Positions 61,874 through 64,000 of a stretch of 64,000 bases of DNA are shown here, piece by piece. Position 1 is the first letter of the stretch. Every line of letters begins with the position of its first letter. The DNA comes from Ypsolopha sequella (lineage: Eukaryota; Arthropoda; Insecta; Lepidoptera; Ypsolophidae). The notes under the pieces were generated by a model. That model was not told the DNA's origin and ran no database searches. It saw only the letters and a program-made list of their open reading frames with translations. Both the position numbers and the translations under genes were made by a program. The DNA lies in assembly GCA_934047225.1 (NCBI GenBank), contig CAKOHE010000053.1, positions 94,071-158,070 of the forward strand. Reading direction: 5' to 3'.

Positions 61874-62121
61874 CTGGTTGCGAGGAGAATATCATCAGAT
61901 AAATCGTAAAATAATAGGTATAACCCGGAGATATAAAGAAAGGAATCTAAAATGGCACCCATCATCATCCCCTTTCACTCGCACACCTGTGTACCGCATG
62001 CAAAAAAAATTGTCTAGATTTGCCGCTTAAGCTTAATCCACGCGTTTAGTTTCCTAACACTGTTACTTGTTACTTGTTTCAATAGACTTTATAGACTTTT
62101 AGTGACGTCTGACAATTAATA

Positions 62122-62243
62122 GTAGTTTATGCTACAAGGGCGCAAAGGAATAAAATACGAGGACGATTTAAAACACGAGCGTAGCGAGTGTTTTAAACGT
62201 AACCGAGTAATTTATTGCTTTTACGCCCGTGTATCATACTACG
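62122..62243. mobile_element. Foldback element
   Basis: The left arm GTAGTTTATGCTACAAGGGCGC, AAGGAATAAAATACG and TTTAAAACAC answers the right arm GTGTTTTAAACG, CGAGTAATTTATTGCTTTT and ACGCCCGTGTATCATACTAC. The centre is GAGCGTAGCGA. It is short and non-coding; similar CGCTACG-centred foldbacks are common in moth genomes. Confidence 0.6.
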
Positions 62244-63687
62244 TTTTTCAATGCATAGTGTGAGGAAATGAAAACAAATATAATCTTGTGAACTTTAAAT
62301 TATAATTGGCTCAAAAGGATTGTATCCAGAGCCGTTAAACAGTAAAAAAAATTGTATAACATCTATGGTACACAGGAAAGGCTGCAGGTTAGTCAACCAT
62401 TGCAAACAAATAAAAAAAAAAAAATAATAATAAAGCCCTAGGGCAAAATAATCGACTTTCTGTTCGGTTTTGATGCATAAAAAGTAAGCCTTTACGAGCA
62501 CATGCATTGAAAATAATTTTAAATAAAAATGCCCACTACCAAAACTAAACAAACATTTTTTTAAGGTTTCATAATGAAACTTTCATTACCCAAAGAGTAC
62601 CAAATGGGACCAATACAGTAATACACGCAGTCAATAGTACCCACATTAACAACCGGCTACAAAACTTATAATAAAGTGACTTTATCACTAATTAATGTAG
62701 TCTTTAGTTACAATGTTGTAAAAGCTATTTTAGATTGCAGATAATAAGATGTTATTCAAGAATTAGTCCAGTTAGTGAATAGCAGGGTTACTGTACACAG
62801 GCTGTTTGACTCTTTTAAGTCATTAGCCATACTATTGTAACAAGTTACAAAGTAGTAATATTTAAAGTTGTATCAATTCACGATTAATCACGATTAAGTA
62901 ATCGATTCATGACTTCAGATTCACACTTGGCCATCATGCACTCCTTTTTTAAAATGAGTAGTCGTCAGTTGGTAATCGGAGAGCTCGGACTCGGAGAGGG
63001 ATTGAGTTGTTGAAAAATGACTTGACTTGATTGTGGTTATAATACGATCCGAGAGATTATACCAATCTAATGAGAATCCCGAGTTTTGTTTTTGCTTATC
63101 TTTCTGGGTTGTTTTAGCTCAGAAGCGGGATAGGCACGGAAATAAATAATTTTTGTGTTAAACTACACGCCCTGGATTGAAACTCAAGCTTTCAGAGTGT
63201 AATTGCAAAATTATTTTAAAAAGAAACCTCAGTTCTTGTTATAATGGCATTTTGTTTTGTTTGTGAATTCGACGATGCACGTGGATAATTTTCTCCATCT
63301 TTTTTTTTACTTCACTCGCATGTGTGTCAGAATAAAAATAAAGTTAAACGAAAATATAAGTAGCAGTAACTAATTAATAATTGAAAAAGCCATATAACGT
63401 TTAAATTCAATCATTTTAAACTTCATGAGACATGATGCAAACGGATTAACAATTTGGCCCCAATATCGGTCCTTGTTTATGAGGTGCTATTTATTATGGT
63501 GAAACACGTGTTCGTTAGAGTTAAATGCTAATAGTGAGTTGAAAGCGAAATTTAAAGGTTATTTTATATTATATAAATTCATAACTTTACAAAATATCTG
63601 TTAGTTTCCAAGATGCAAAGAGATTTAAAATAACCTAATCTAGAATCATTATCTGAGAGTTTGTTAAAAGTTTTTGAGTTCTAGAAA
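62244..63687. other. Gene-free AT-rich stretch
   Basis: No exon, RNA gene or clear repeat could be supported. It could hold the promoter and 5'UTR of the frame starting at 63688, but no TATA box stands out. Confidence 0.3.
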
Positions 63688-64000
63688 ATGAGCGACACAG
63701 ACTCAGTGATGACTCCGCCTTGTGAAATGGAGCAACGAAGGTCTGATGATGGGATTCTCCGAAGCCGCAGTTGTGAACCTCGCGGGCGCAAGCGCAGCTA
63801 CGGCCGTAAACGTAACCACAGCCACCGTCGACGTTCTTGTCGAGGGCACACGTGGAGCCGCAGCCGTAGCCGTGACCGTCGTGCGAGCTCTGGATGCAGA
63901 TACAGCCGCAGCCGTAGCACTCTGCGTGATGGAAACCACAGCAGAGATCGGGTACTACGTGATCAAGAACGAGAGCTGTCGAAGACGAAGCAGCGAGTCA
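63688..64000 (+). CDS. Arg/Ser-rich protein, N-terminal part (runs off the window)
   Basis: The frame is open from the ATG at 63688 to the end of the window, 104 codons. It begins MSDTDSVMTPPCEMEQRRSD and becomes rich in Arg, Ser and His (RRRSCRGHTWSRSRSRDRRA, SRSRSTLRDGNHSRDR), ending with charged residues that may start a coiled coil (RDQERELSKTKQRV). GC content and CGN codons stand out from the AT-rich flank. It could be an SR-type RNA-binding protein or the N-terminus of a retrotransposon Gag, many of which are RS-rich in Lepidoptera. The rest lies beyond the window, so I leave the family open. Confidence 0.55.
   Translation, partial: MSDTDSVMTPPCEMEQRRSDDGILRSRSCEPRGRKRSYGRKRNHSHRRRSCRGHTWSRSRSRDRRASSGCRYSRSRSTLRDGNHSRDRVLRDQERELSKTKQRV

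Overview
This is a eukaryotic, insect-type window, most likely from a moth or butterfly. It is AT-rich, has GT-AG introns, and consists mainly of transposable elements. The repeat set is what I would expect in Lepidoptera: Jockey/Daphne-like and CR1-like LINEs, BEL and Gypsy-type LTR elements, a Penelope-like element, piggyBac, many small TIR/foldback elements, and interspersed motifs I associate with lepidopteran genomes. No bacterial genes, rRNA or tRNA genes were seen. The order assignment is inference from family knowledge.

Host genes are sparse. On the minus strand, a 125-nt exon at 16544-16668 reads as a piece of the ryanodine receptor, and a 166-nt exon at 61708-61873 reads as a GH18 chitinase. 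On the plus strand, 23.9-34.4 kb holds a multi-exon gene that I do not recognise. It has a TATA box, a signal-peptide exon, a Ser/Asp/Asn-rich coiled region, a Lys/Cys-rich block and a run of Asp/Glu at the C-terminus. Possible relatives (a signal-peptide exon and an exon with a similar EAC.K motif) lie at 37.8-38.5 kb. These may form an undescribed secreted family. An Arg/Ser-rich reading frame starts at 63688 and runs off the window.

1-12.6 kb is a nested set of retrotransposons. A 5'-truncated Jockey-clade LINE with an intact ORF2 (1141-4963) sits just upstream of a BEL element (gag-pol from 5261). The BEL element is split by a minus-strand Daphne/Jockey-like LINE (7809-12351; 7-bp duplication GAGAATA). 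That LINE is in turn split by a solo LTR (8821-10144; 4-bp duplication TCGG). 12.6-16.5 kb holds small inverted-repeat elements. 17.1-21.3 kb is a TIR-bounded block carrying a degenerate Penelope element. 25.7-29.6 kb, inside the unknown gene, is a block of concentric inverted repeats with a THAP-like fragment. 32.3-33.5 kb is an internally deleted piggyBac with TTAA ends. 34.6-36.5 kb is a LINE 3' end plus a higher-order tandem repeat. 39-48.3 kb holds two nearly complete minus-strand LINEs, one with an SGNH-type ORF1 and one with a PHD-finger ORF1. 49.4-52.9 kb carries a 130-bp tandem repeat, a PBS-like site, a second copy of the LTR and a 13-copy 97-bp GC-rich satellite. 54-61 kb carries a LINE fragment and a nearly intact CR1-like LINE whose RT active site reads NADD.

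Functionally, the window is host introns and intergenic DNA populated by layers of mobile elements. The nesting gives a relative order: BEL first, then the Daphne-like LINE, then the LTR element. The intact Jockey ORF2 and the open CR1-like ORF2 look like recent arrivals.
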